64,000 bases of DNA. Source: Isoetes taiwanensis. Lineage: Eukaryota; Streptophyta; Lycopodiopsida; Isoetales; Isoetaceae. The notes under the pieces are model-generated. The model saw nothing but the letters and a program-made list of their open reading frames with translations, made no database searches and was not told where the DNA came from. The stretch lies in contig JAJEKV010000064.1 in the NCBI GenBank assembly GCA_021234155.1, positions 6,076,001-6,140,000 on the forward strand, in the 5' to 3' direction. Positions 11,110-21,089 of the stretch are shown piece by piece (within the stretch, counting starts at the first letter, position 1; every line of letters begins with the position of its first letter). Made by a program: the position numbers and the translations under genes.

Positions 11110-13179
11110 TCATTTTATTTCATTGATGTTGTACATCAAACCTGGAAAAGTGTTCCCATCAATAAGCCTGCTAATGCTTTCAACTAAATCCCTTAGTTCG
11201 AAGCTATTACTCACAAATTCCTGTATTAACATTCTCATATCCTCCTTAGCCCTGATTGGGCTGCTGTTCACATATAGTATAGGTAGGATTTGTGACAGAA
11301 TAACTCGGCTGGCATTTAAATACGGCCTACAACTTTCAGCATGTATAAACTTCATGACATGAAAAGGCAATTTGTCTCTTTTGTCATATTTACTTGTCAC
11401 AAAGAGTCCAGATTGTGGATCTATTACTTCAATAGTGACATTTAGAAAATTTCCTTTGTATCCAAACATACTTGGCCCATTGCCCTTTGTCTGATATTCT
11501 GTCTCATCTTTAATCTGTAGAACTTCCAGATTGTATATGTTGCAACATTGTTCACAATCCTTGCCTTGCTGAAAGTATATAGATAGGTCACCTCCATTTG
11601 GAATACATAAATCGTCTATATACCTTCTAGCATCTTTAAACTTAATAATTTCCTGAAACTTCCCTGAGGCTGCCAATCTTTCAAGATGTTTCATTTCAAA
11701 AAAAGACAGATATAAATTGCACCACTCGGGGGAGCACGAGAACCCCATGGGTATTCCACATGCTTGTCTCCACATATTCTCCCCTTGCATAATATAACAG
11801 TTGTTAAGTAGCCAGACATTAAGATTGCAGAACTCTCTTTTATTTAGGTACTGCCACGATTTTCCAGGTTGCCTCACGCAATCCCAGGTGTACAACACGT
11901 CATCTTCCATTATCCTATATCCCAGAAATACTTCCTTGCCACCACTACTTAGATAGTCAATGGCTAAGTGGATTACCTCAGTTATAATGGTGCAGATTCC
12001 ATCTTTACCCTGTAATGGAATGTTCTCATAGCATTTAGAGATGTCGGCAGTAAAGATGCTTGTGATCTTTTTAGGTAGATTCAGCATGAATTCATATATA
12101 GAACTGACGATCCAAAACGGATTGACTTTTCCTGGCATTAGTACACAAAATTTTTCAAGCCTCTTCATATAAGCACCTGGTAGTGCCTCAGCCAGCCCTC
12201 TTAATCCCCTGGTAACAATCTTAGATGGTAGGGTAAAGATCGTTCTATTGGCATTGGTGATCCACCGATATTCCCCTTTGTGGGCTTTAAACAACCCCAA
12301 CAAGTATGGCACTCGATCAGAGTAAGGACATTCCAATTGGAAACTATTTTTAAGTTCTGAGCTGATATTTTGCAGGATTATACTCCTGTCCTGCTGGATT
12401 TTGACAAAATCCTTTCCATGTAGTCTCTCTCGAGCTTTATCCCTTATGTGCCAGGGGCATATGAAAGAGGGTACATTGGCAGCTTTATCAACCGCAGCAA
12501 TGTACAAGTTTCTGGTCAACCAATTAAGGCAGCTGTTAACTCTGATATCCCTGGTAGAGTCATGAAGTCTGGAAGCCTGCTTAATCTTGGTTGTTGCTTT
12601 ACATTTAATAAACTCCAACAACCCATGCTTGATACTTTTAGCTTCATACGGGTGCAATATTATACCATTTCTCTCAAACCCCTTGAACAGATCTTGGATT
12701 CCATTGTCCACGTCTATCATGAATTTATCCAGGACTAGTGGTTTATCAGGAATGAAGTTAAGGCCTTTTTTGAACATGTTCCTCAACTTCTTGGATTTGA
12801 CAATGCTTAGATCCATTGTTCTTACATGTCCAATCTCAGGATCAATGTATTTTTCCATGCCAGGTTTATGGCAGATACATTGAGGTATTTCAGTATCAGC
12901 AAACACTCTAAATGGTTTGTACACCATGTCTATCAGTTGGCTATCATACTTCCAGCCAATACAGGTATTTTGCATGATGTGATTCCCAAAATCACCCAAT
13001 CTCATAAACATATATTCCCTGATGGTATCTCTTAGGTTGATCCTATCGATGATCTTTGAAGAGAAACAGAAATGTACTCTGACCTTTTTTATGGTACTCC
13101 CCATCTTTTTGGAAAGTATTTTCCTACCGCTGTGTCCAACAGTGATAACACGTTCAATTTCCTCATCATCATCTTCCAC
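11110..13179 (-). CDS. Penelope-like reverse transcriptase (689 aa), endonuclease-less
   Basis: An intact 689-residue ORF beginning MEDDDEEIERV. Residues about 228-254 (VDKAANVPSFICPWHIRDKA) resemble the DKG-type block that precedes the RT core in Penelope-like proteins. The core follows: YLLGLFKAHKGEYRWITNA (about 292-310), FTADISKCYENIPL (about 376-389, first catalytic Asp), GIPMGFSCSPEWCNLY (about 475-490), RYIDDL (about 519-524, catalytic Asp pair) and GNFLNVTIE (about 576). After the thumb-like region it ends at NINEIK with no GIY-YIG or other nuclease domain. It would copy the element RNA into DNA. Without an endonuclease it probably primes on pre-existing DNA 3' ends. ORF1 lies 446 bp upstream. 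Assignment to the Penelope-like/telomerase branch is from motifs only. Confidence 0.8.
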   Translation of the reverse strand: MEDDDEEIERVITVGHSGRKILSKKMGSTIKKVRVHFCFSSKIIDRINLRDTIREYMFMRLGDFGNHIMQNTCIGWKYDSQLIDMVYKPFRVFADTEIPQCICHKPGMEKYIDPEIGHVRTMDLSIVKSKKLRNMFKKGLNFIPDKPLVLDKFMIDVDNGIQDLFKGFERNGIILHPYEAKSIKHGLLEFIKCKATTKIKQASRLHDSTRDIRVNSCLNWLTRNLYIAAVDKAANVPSFICPWHIRDKARERLHGKDFVKIQQDRSIILQNISSELKNSFQLECPYSDRVPYLLGLFKAHKGEYRWITNANRTIFTLPSKIVTRGLRGLAEALPGAYMKRLEKFCVLMPGKVNPFWIVSSIYEFMLNLPKKITSIFTADISKCYENIPLQGKDGICTIITEVIHLAIDYLSSGGKEVFLGYRIMEDDVLYTWDCVRQPGKSWQYLNKREFCNLNVWLLNNCYIMQGENMWRQACGIPMGFSCSPEWCNLYLSFFEMKHLERLAASGKFQEIIKFKDARRYIDDLCIPNGGDLSIYFQQGKDCEQCCNIYNLEVLQIKDETEYQTKGNGPSMFGYKGNFLNVTIEVIDPQSGLFVTSKYDKRDKLPFHVMKFIHAESCRPYLNASRVILSQILPILYVNSSPIRAKEDMRMLIQEFVSNSFELRDLVESISRLIDGNTFPGLMYNINEIK

Positions 13180-13625
13180 CTAGCAACATTTTGCTTCAAT
13201 TAGTCTGCAGTAAATAAAGTATGTTTTAAACCGCAAAGATCTTATTGAAGCAACCCTTCAGTTCAAGGTTTAAATTAACCATTCAAGTACATCAAGACTT
13301 GCTGTACTCATCAACTAATGACACTTAATTATCATAATAGCCGATATTTATATATTCAATAGATTTTGGTAATACATCTCAGGTGGAAAAAATCAAAATG
13401 ATTTTGAGGGTTCCTGAATCCCATAACCTTATAAGCTGGTTACTATATTACAAAATTAGTTCCACTTGTGGAACTGTATATACTTATCCGAGAATTACTC
13501 CATTCAAGATGAACCTGATGGGTATGTAGTATTGGTGCCAGCAAATATACTGCATGAGTATAAACAAACTGAATTAGTACTTTGGACTATTTCAGTATTA
13601 ATGAACTTCATTCATCATAAGTTAC

Positions 13626-15116
13626 CTAGGTAGAATACCTCAAGAGGTTTTGCTTCATAGTTTCAGTTTTTCCTCCTTCCCCAGGTTTTGGTCCCTTACA
13701 GACTGAGTTTTCATCCTTGGTACAGCTGACAATGGAGTCAGAAACATCAGTTATATTTTCAACCATTTGGCAGCTGGAACTAGCACTTGCCCTAGACACC
13801 CTAGGTGGCATGTATTCATCATGCTTGCTTATTGCACTGGTAACCAGCCCAGGGCTATTGCAGTCCTCCCTAGGCATGTTATGCTTAGTTAAAACAAAGT
13901 TCCTATTTTTAATCATCATTTCGCATACATCCACAAGTTTACACTTGCCAAATGTAGCCTGCAGGTTACAACCAGGGTCACCAACCAGCTTGTTAGTTAT
14001 CCTGACCATCATTGCTCTCACTTGGAGGTATACGAGATGTGCCATCACTGGCCTTTTTAACTTCTGCTGTATGAAGTTTAAAAATGCTCCCATCCTTCCA
14101 GCAGGTGAATATCTCGGGTATACTAGATCCAGGTGGTTGCATGCAAACCATATAGCCTGATCGAACCATGTTATAGAATCCTTGCATGCTGCGTTATCAA
14201 TACAATTGCACTTAAAGTATGGACTGTATGATCTCCAGATCCTATGCAGATAATTGTATTCCCTTCTAATTCCAGGATAGGCCATATGTGCCTTGACAAA
14301 TAAAGTGGTGCCATTATTATTTTGGCAACGCTTATCAAACAGGTTTGTCCCAAAGGGAAATTCCACATCTTCCTTATCAACCAATTTTGTCATGTTTTTG
14401 GCAGCTTCATCCACCTCAATTAAGTGGTCATTATTCAGGCCAGCAATCATAATCCATGCCTGTGGGCTTATGGGCGCGAGAGTACTGAAGTTTTGGCTGC
14501 GCCACAGTCCATGGTCAAACTCTTCCCCAAGCCACTCAATAGCCATCTCTGAGATAATGGGAAATCGGAGGCAATTGTGTAATGTTAGCCTTACCAAATC
14601 CTCATCAATCTCCACATTCTGAGTGGTCGGGCTATAATCCCCATCCATTTTCATTATTTCCAGGTCTTCCCTTGGTATGAATTTAGTAAATCCAGGTGTT
14701 GGGTTCTCATTTGGATCACTAGTAAAGGTCTTATCCTTATCCTTAACCTTGTTGACCTTCTCCAGATATTCAACACCAGCTTTACATTCAATGGCCAGCA
14801 TGTCGTCCAGGTCTGTTCGGTCAGCCAAGATATTTGGCATATCATTAAAGATCTGCAGCAAGATTGGCTCGCAATCATGGGCTATCATACCCAGCCCATC
14901 CAGCTTAAGGAATAAGTCCAGCCAGGCAGTGAAACCCAAGTGAACTACAGGTGAGTAGGCATCAGGAGGCATACTCCTATTCAGTCGCAGAATAATCCCA
15001 TGTATCTCTGGATTTGGAATAAGACAAAGGAGCGATTGTATAGCCCTGTTAGGTGCTCTTCCAACAGCTCCATATCCCAGATCAGCCAGCTGCTTGATCC
15101 AGATACCCTTGTGCTG
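13626..15116 (-). CDS. ORF1 of the Penelope-like element, probably a spliced exon
   Basis: The frame has a Met at 14972 giving 448 residues, but it is open without interruption up to 15116. There a pyrimidine-rich TTTTTACAG acceptor precedes HKGIWIKQLADLGYG. This suggests the true start lies in an upstream exon, perhaps in pseudo-LTR B. Penelope-like elements are known to keep introns. The protein is mixed-charge with a Cys cluster (FKCNCIDNAACK, about residues 252-263 from the internal Met) and a Ser/Lys-rich tail. No domain is recognised, and a role as an accessory RNA-binding or structural protein would be a guess. It lies upstream of the RT ORF with a 446-bp gap. Confidence 0.6.
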   Translation of the reverse strand, partial: QHKGIWIKQLADLGYGAVGRAPNRAIQSLLCLIPNPEIHGIILRLNRSMPPDAYSPVVHLGFTAWLDLFLKLDGLGMIAHDCEPILLQIFNDMPNILADRTDLDDMLAIECKAGVEYLEKVNKVKDKDKTFTSDPNENPTPGFTKFIPREDLEIMKMDGDYSPTTQNVEIDEDLVRLTLHNCLRFPIISEMAIEWLGEEFDHGLWRSQNFSTLAPISPQAWIMIAGLNNDHLIEVDEAAKNMTKLVDKEDVEFPFGTNLFDKRCQNNNGTTLFVKAHMAYPGIRREYNYLHRIWRSYSPYFKCNCIDNAACKDSITWFDQAIWFACNHLDLVYPRYSPAGRMGAFLNFIQQKLKRPVMAHLVYLQVRAMMVRITNKLVGDPGCNLQATFGKCKLVDVCEMMIKNRNFVLTKHNMPREDCNSPGLVTSAISKHDEYMPPRVSRASASSSCQMVENITDVSDSIVSCTKDENSVCKGPKPGEGGKTETMKQNLLRYST

Positions 15117-15374
15117 TAAAAATCAAATATGTTGCCCCCCCATTTAGTATGATGAACTGGTTAATATTTAAACCAACATAACATAAATTAACATGTACAC
15201 ATATGGCAACACAGGTCAGGCTCAGATAACTACTACTAAACCTAGAGCAATCCAATTATCCAAGCCACAAATCGTGCAGCATAATCAGAACTTAAGACTG
15301 CCAAATGGGAATGGTTTCAGAAATGATGTGTTTGCCAAATATCTTCAGCAAGTAGATGTCACAATTTCTTCTTC

Positions 15375-17516
15375 GAATACGTTCTTACTAAGACTACGGT
15401 CAAATATTTGTACAACAACTACAAGCCTCGTTCAGAGTAAGACCATTTGCCCCAATACCTACCCTGGTTTTTTAGGCCAGGCCACATCAGGTACTCGTAC
15501 TACCATTCAGAATTTTATAGTCAATATATGTTCTATGTATTTATTAAAGTGAGTTCAATGGGTCATAATATTCTACTTTATAAGTCACATCTTTAACTCC
15601 TATTTAGTGATTTATATGAACAACTTTACATTTCTCTTTTTGTTTTATCATTAATTCTCTGCGTTCTTACTCATTATGTATGTGTAGTATAAGAAAAATA
15701 AAAATTTCCTTTAAGATTTCTGTGCAGCAAATAATCCAGTTTATAACCAATCAAGAATCAAATTCAATGGTAGAATCTTTAAAGCAGATCTGCCCTATTT
15801 TATTTTTCTTGATCCTTTTACAGAACTTTTTTACTGTCAAAGGACAAGACTTGTACTCCACATGATAACTTTATGGAGCTAACAACTTTCAAGTAATTTT
15901 GTTTCATTATTCCAGATCTGAAGATGGGTCCCTATGATCAGAGATACACTCCAAAAGGTAAGACCTCACCCATTCCTTGTAACAGTGTTACAACCGGCCA
16001 CATTGTTCTCATGGTCCATCGATTGCACACCTTTGTAACTGAAATATCAGGAGAGAGAGTCCTGGTTACCTGCACCCAAACAATGACAAAGTTAGCACAA
16101 ACTGGTAACTAGCCAAGGGGCGTCAGGTAAGCTTTAGAACACTCTGGCTTATCGCCCTTCACCTAATTTAATCAGCTATCTTTTAATCATTATTAACCTA
16201 ACAAAGTAAATAACTTCAAATAGGTTAATATAAGCTGAGCTCTCCCCCTAAGGCAAAACCAGAATGGTTTGTATTACTCTGCCCTGTAGTGGATGGAGTT
16301 ACATAATCAGAACTTGGTAGATTTCAAGCATCATTAGAACAACATGCACTCATATTAGTACACTCTGTTCTTTCACCATTCTACAAAACGAAAATAAAAT
16401 GGTTAAAGCCCTGTGGAGAATAACCTGTTTACTGCAGACATCGTACAGTCAAAATATCAATGACAAGTTTAAAACAGTCTTAAACAAGGAATCATTCATC
16501 TCCACATTTCCAAACTTAAGAGGTAGTCCTAGTTGAAGCCGTAATCCTTTAGTTGGACCAGCAAACAGGCCCACGTTTACTGCATGCAGACATACTAAGG
16601 GCTCATATCATAAAGGGATATTTAATCGGATTCACTAGAGCATACTAATTATATCAAATAAATAATCCAACCTCATGCATTCGGCCACTATAATTAGAGC
16701 CTTATATTTTAGTATGCTGACCCAACCTGTTATAGAACTATATTTCTTTATTAATCACTGGTAGATCAGAAAACCTGCTTTTAGAAAGATAGACTACAAT
16801 CTAAAATTCGAACTTACAGTTTCCCTGTGTTATCTAACCCAAATCTTACTGGGCCAGTATGACGGACCTGATTTGGCGCCCCTCGTTTCCCAGTATTTTG
16901 AAAAGCTCCACCGCCATTGGATTTTCTGGCAAAGCTCGATCTTCTTGGAGAGAAAACCGTTGTTGTTGCTAGGGCCTTTAGCTTTCTTGCCCGGCCCTCT
17001 ATCATATACCCCCTTCGGCATGATAAACCCCCAAATGTATGTCACGGAAGAGCAACTGAGTCTTACAAGCGCCACACCAAGCACAAAGAGGAAGTTTAGA
17101 ATTGTTCCAGCAAATGCCATTCCGGTAAAGACTATCAAGACTTTTTCGCGCCCAACCGTAATTCTTTAACACCGGGTAGGTGCTTTAACCTTAATGGCAC
17201 CGAAATTCCCTATGGGGCCTTGTGCCCAAAGATCTTTTATTCTTGTAGACCACACCACCTGACCCATCCTATATTCTTTAGAGTCAGGTCACCTTAATTG
17301 CACCGTTCACACATATATATCCAACTAATTTTATTCCCATGTTCTACACCCATGGTGGCCCTAATTGCCATAGTTAAGCGGGAAGTTATATTACCTCAAC
17401 TTTACGTTGTTAAGAAACCCATGCCTTAGAAACAACTGTTTTTGGTACACAGCATCCACTTTATTATGAAGATGAAGACAACAAGGGATTTCACATCTTA
17501 TCATAGATAGTCATTT
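15375..17516 (-). repeat. Pseudo-LTR copy B of the Penelope-like element
   Basis: Direct repeat of 8606-10809, of similar length (2142 bp). Its left edge runs straight into the internal region after three TTC units. Its right edge meets a long TTC run. On the minus strand it is the 5' end of the full-length unit and should hold the promoter. Confidence 0.85.
16830..17138 (-). CDS. Second copy of the pseudo-LTR hydrophobic ORF
   Basis: 102 residues, same MAFAGTILNFLFVLGV start as at 10370. The shared part runs to GPSNNNGF, after which the frame differs from copy A because of a small length difference. Conservation of the first half but not the second fits an exon whose donor lies inside, or a non-coding sequence with a chance ORF. 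Confidence 0.3.
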   Translation of the reverse strand: MIVFTGMAFAGTILNFLFVLGVALVRLSCSSVTYIWGFIMPKGVYDRGPGKKAKGPSNNNGFLSKKIELCQKIQWRWSFSKYWETRGAKSGPSYWPSKIWVR

Positions 17517-17529
17517 TATCTCCTCCTCC

Positions 17530-17726
17530 TTCTTCTTCTTCTTCTTCTTCTTCTTCTTCTTCTTCTTCTTCTTCTTCTTCTTCTTCTTCTTCTTCTTCTT
17601 CTTCTTCTTCTTCTTCTTCTTCTTCTTCTTCTTCTTCTTCTTCTTCTTCTTCTTCTTCTTCTTCTTCTTCTTCTTCTTCTTCTTCTTCTTCTTCTTCTTC
17701 TTCTTCTTCTTCTTCTTCTTCTTCTT

Positions 17727-17756
<30 letters not shown>
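17530..17756. repeat. (TTC)n microsatellite, about 75 units, at the element's 5' boundary
   Basis: About 227 bp of TTC after a TCC-rich lead. It marks the outer right edge of pseudo-LTR B. Confidence 0.95.
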
Positions 17757-17757
<1 letters not shown>

Positions 17758-18545
17758 ATCCTCCTCTTATTTTCTTCTTCTTCAAATTTTTCCTCCCCTT
17801 ATTTGGAATCCTCCTCCTCTTCTTCTTAGTCTTTTCTTCGTTGGAATCTTCCATTCTTCTTCTTCTTCCTAATTTTTTTCCCCATCCAAGAAGGGGACAT
17901 CGTTCAAAGATGAAACCCCTTCTTCTTCTTCTTCTCGTTCTTAATTTTTTCCCTCCATCCGAGAAGGGGATATCATAGAAAGACACCCCCTTCCCTTCGT
18001 TTTTTCTAATTTTTTCCTTTTTAAGTTTATTTATACTAATATTTTTCTAATCATTGAATTTTTCATGTACACTCCTAACAAAATGCATCGTTCTTGCAAA
18101 ACAACTTTGGCACCTCGTACGCATTCCAGGTAAGCATTGAATTTTCAATACTCTAATAAAATATTAATGCTTTATTTAGGTTAAACAAAATTTGAGGAGA
18201 CTTGGGCAAGTGCATGGTCGACTCCATCTTGAGTGGAGGGGACTAGGTGTTCCGGGTCCAAGCTCACTGTTTACTCTTGTAAATTTATTGATTAATGTAT
18301 TTAGCTTAAAAGAAAAAATTGGGGAGACTATATATTCTATGAAATAATTTGAACAAAATTCTTGTTACATAATTTGAACTATATTTAGCTTAACAAAATT
18401 TGGGGAGACTATATTCTTGTGAAATAATTTAAACTTTATTGTTAATGCTTTATTTAGGTTAAAAAAATTTTAGGGACGTCCTTCTTAATTGTTTTTCACC
18501 ATCCAAGAAGGGAACGTCGTTGAACACCCTCCCCCCCCCCCTCCC
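17757..18545. repeat. Degenerate pyrimidine-rich repeats beyond the TTC run
   Basis: A module reading 'cctaattttttcc-catccaagaagggga-atcgttcaaaga' occurs near 17870-17925, again near 17941-17990 and again near 18486-18530. Between them, 18165-18480 holds three or four imperfect copies of a phrase reading 'agcttaacaaaatttggggagactatattcttgtgaaataattt'. No coding sequence is evident. Confidence 0.6.
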
Positions 18546-18666
18546 CCTTTGTTTTTCCAATTTTTTTCCCCTAAGTTTGTTTATACTAACACCCTTGAGA
18601 TTAAATCCACTGTGGGTGTGATCCAAGCTTGGACACAAGGTTAGCGGAAAGCTGGATCCAAAATAT

Positions 18667-19263
18667 GCATTACCTGGATCAAAAGCCATGCATCCCGAGC
18701 CATTCGTGCTATGGAATCTGTTGGAGCTTCAAGAATAGTTTATTTTCCTGGGTCGGCAGCATATTGCAGTGTTCATTTTTATTGCTCTGTTCTTACTTCC
18801 CAGGGCGATGTTCCTGTTCAAGGTATTTGGCATGTTTGAATTTTTGTGGTTTCAATTTCATTTCTTCTTAGTTCAATTCAATGGATTAATCCTGTTGTGC
18901 TGGTTGTTCTTAATTTGTGTAAACAAGAAGAATGCAAAAATGACGCTATATGCATGTGACGTGAGTTCCATAATGCATGTTTTCTATGCAAATTAATTTT
19001 GTTAGATAGTGAACATTTGTTTTCTCCTTTGAATCTCATTGCAGATTGAGATTTGAAGAATGCCAAAAAAGGATATCTGACATACCCAGATTGCCCCCAT
19101 TATATCCAGCAGATCTGCCATACTATTTTTGTCAGAATGAGGAATTAACACCAGACGATGTTAATTTTTTAAGAAGTATAGAAGTATTCGACCTTGCAGA
19201 TTGGATATTGGTAAATTCTTTTGATGAACTAGAACCAAAAATTTTTGAAGCCATGAAGTCATG
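18667..19263 (+). pseudogene. UDP-glycosyltransferase (plant family 1) fragment
   Basis: The first block, ending at a donor at 18822, reads GASRIVYFPGSAAYCSVHF and then SQGDVPVQ. This matches the N-lobe pattern of plant UDP-glycosyltransferases (PRxVFFxxSAAxxS). After a 222-bp gap with a GCAG acceptor at 19043-19044, the second block reads SDIPRLPPLYPADLPYYF and then DLADWILVNSFDELEP, another strongly conserved UGT segment. The N-terminal His region and the C-terminal PSPG UDP-sugar box are absent, and the frame is inconsistent across the intron. The sequence stops resembling UGT after about 19263. It is therefore a truncated copy or captured gene piece. Confidence 0.75.
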
Positions 19264-19626
19264 CTTCAATCAAAAATTCATAGCAGAGACTTTTTGCAGG
19301 TGCCATTGTGCTAGACCATTTCGAATTAGAATGGAATGCCATGGAAGTGGTATACAAATACAATGTAGATCTGTTGCTCCAACAACCCTAGAGTATACAG
19401 TGTTGCATGCAAATTTTGTGAAGACCTTGAATAAATACAACTTTCTGCATAATGTCAATGCACTTACGTTATGCCACTGAAACCCAGATATAGTTTGATT
19501 TTTATCCAGTTCAAGTAGGAGAGTAGCAGGCTACCAACTAGAAGGAAAAACATGTAAGCCATCTGTAAAGTCCGTAGCATCATCAGTGATTGTTGTCTAT
19601 CATATAACTTGAATTTGTTCACATCA

Positions 19627-19923
19627 TCAGCCAGTGGCAATCTGATCATTCGCTATCCCTGCTGCCTTCAACCTTGCCCTTTGCAGTTTCTTTATCAAGT
19701 TATGGGAGATTTTAAACTCTGGATCTAAATTCCTCTGATAAGAAACACATACATCATTTTCCATCCTCATTAAAGCCAGATTGCTTGGCATTCTACCCCT
19801 TGGAGCATTTGCAATCTCGCACTTCTCAAAGATCTAATAAAATCTATAATTCTCAAGCTCGATCTTCTCCAGATGATTTTTGGCACAACCTCCTATGGCA
19901 ATACCATCTCTGGGCCTCCTTAT
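19627..19923 (-). pseudogene. Unassigned coding-like segment
   Basis: The minus strand is protein-like for about 95 codons (RRPRDGIAIGGCAKNHLEKI, later FEKCEIANAPRGRMPSNLAL and PEFKISHNLIKKLQRARLKA), with one internal TAG, ending TGA at 19627-19629. The Lys/Arg-rich helical tail suggests a nucleic-acid-binding protein. No family is recognised. It lies just beyond the UGT fragment on the opposite strand. Confidence 0.35.
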
Positions 19924-20044
19924 CATAACGAAATGTGTGCACCTTATTTTCCTCTTCTCCCCGCATGTTCCTTGGTTACAATCTTCTCCTCTATAGGTGC
20001 CTTGATCCCTTGCCCTCCAATGCTCCCATTCTTACAAAATCTAT

Positions 20045-20225
20045 TAGACCTATGTAAACCTATGCATTAAACCTATGAAAGCTATGCATTAAAACTATGT
20101 AAACTTATATATTAAAAACCTATGAAAGCCCGTTGAGATGATTAATCCTATGTAAACTTATGCATTAAATCTATGAAAGCATATTAAACCTATGTAAATC
20201 TATGCATTAAACCTATGCAAACCTT
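20045..20225. repeat. Minisatellite with a unit of about 22-32 bp
   Basis: Imperfect tandem copies of 'cctatgtaaacctatgcatt' alternating with 'aaacctatgaaagc', eight or so in all, followed by AT-rich sequence. Confidence 0.8.
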
Positions 20226-20946
20226 GTGTAACTTTGCGTTAGGAACTATAGAAGAAAATCATGTGCGTCAAAGAGTACTTGTCCCTATTTTGTGTCCTAA
20301 ATATATCTTCAAAATGGGTCAACAAGGTTTAAAGACAGTGTTGGTTTTAGTGGCTATTTATCGCAAAATTGCTATATTTCTGGATTTTTGAAAAAATTGC
20401 CACTATGCTTAGTAGGTTTCCTTCAGTAAAATAATGAGATTAATCCGCCAAATTTTTCTAGAAGAGCCTTCCATCTTCTATCACTCGCCAACTATATGAA
20501 CTTAGTGAAGGAGATTTTTCGCCTCTCTATCAATAATCTCAATTCTTAAATCTCAAACAGATCGCCTACTTAGAAACTATAGTGTTACCAATTCCATATA
20601 GCCTGGTAGTATAGAGGTGAAGGTTTTGAATTTTTATTTGCGGGTGCAAAATCGGTACTGGGTAGCAGACGCCGCTTACAAGTGCTTAAAATCGGCGTGT
20701 TTTAAACATGACGTGTGTGATTGATCAATTGACATGTAGGGTGCGCGCCCGTCAAATGACAGGCTGAGAGAATCATGAGCTTGAATGGTGCCGGAAATAT
20801 GAATGCCTGTAGCCCGCCATATTCGTGGATGGCGGGCTTATCCATCTTGAATTCAAGCAAAAAAGCACAATTTCATTAATTATGGACAATACCTGAATTT
20901 ATGGACCATTTTTTAGTAGACTTGGATGAATGACTCATTTTCATAC
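20226..20946. other. No gene recognised
   Basis: AT-rich sequence. A weak tRNA-like phrase occurs at about 20635-20690 but no cloverleaf can be drawn. Confidence 0.35.
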
Positions 20947-21005
20947 ACTAGTTGACATCCCCTGCGAGTGCTGCATATGCCTCAGCAGCATGCACGGGTA
21001 TCTTA
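20947..21005 (-). mobile_element. Possible second Helitron-like 3' terminus
   Basis: On the minus strand a GC-rich imperfect hairpin (arms TGCTGC/GCAGCA extended by CCC/GGG pairs, about 20959-20999) is followed by CTAGT ending at 20947. The spacing fits a Helitron end, but the stem is imperfect and the next base is not T. It lies about 80 bp downstream of the stop codon of the DUF7869-like gene, whose body may therefore be Helitron cargo. Confidence 0.28.
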
Positions 21006-21031
21006 ATAGTATTAGGTATCTTCTTCTTGTT

Positions 21032-21089
21032 TCATGGCTCCCAAGCGTAGTCGATAGTCTCCACTTCTATGCGGTCACTTGCAGTCGTT
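21032..21089 (-). pseudogene. 3' end of the DUF7869-like gene, left of the retroelement insertion
   Basis: On the minus strand the frame entering from the TCGTT target duplication reads TASDRIEVETIDYAWEP and then stops at 21032-21034. It is in phase with the frame that leaves the gene at 34158. The chromovirus therefore landed inside the last codons of this gene. Confidence 0.6.

Larger units (their letters stand above)
8579..17756 (-). mobile_element. Penelope-like retroelement with pseudo-LTRs, GAA-bounded
   Basis: Reading on the minus strand from 17756 the order is (GAA)n; pseudo-LTR B (17516-15375); an exon-like ORF1 (15116-13626); the reverse-transcriptase ORF (13179-11110); a structured 3' region; (GAA)59; pseudo-LTR A (10809-8606); and (GAA)9. 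Long direct repeats arranged as a partial tandem, an RT of the Penelope/telomerase-like type and probable retained introns all fit Penelope-like elements. No GIY-YIG endonuclease is encoded, so it resembles the endonuclease-deficient branch (Athena/Coprina), known from rotifers, fungi and some basal plants. Both main ORFs are uninterrupted, suggesting a fairly recent copy. The microsatellite at every boundary suggests insertion at, or priming from, GAA repeats rather than telomeres. Confidence 0.75.

Noticed and set aside
20635-20690. tRNA gene or second SINE head
   Set aside because: Only a loose box A-like phrase is present; no acceptor stem or proper box B.
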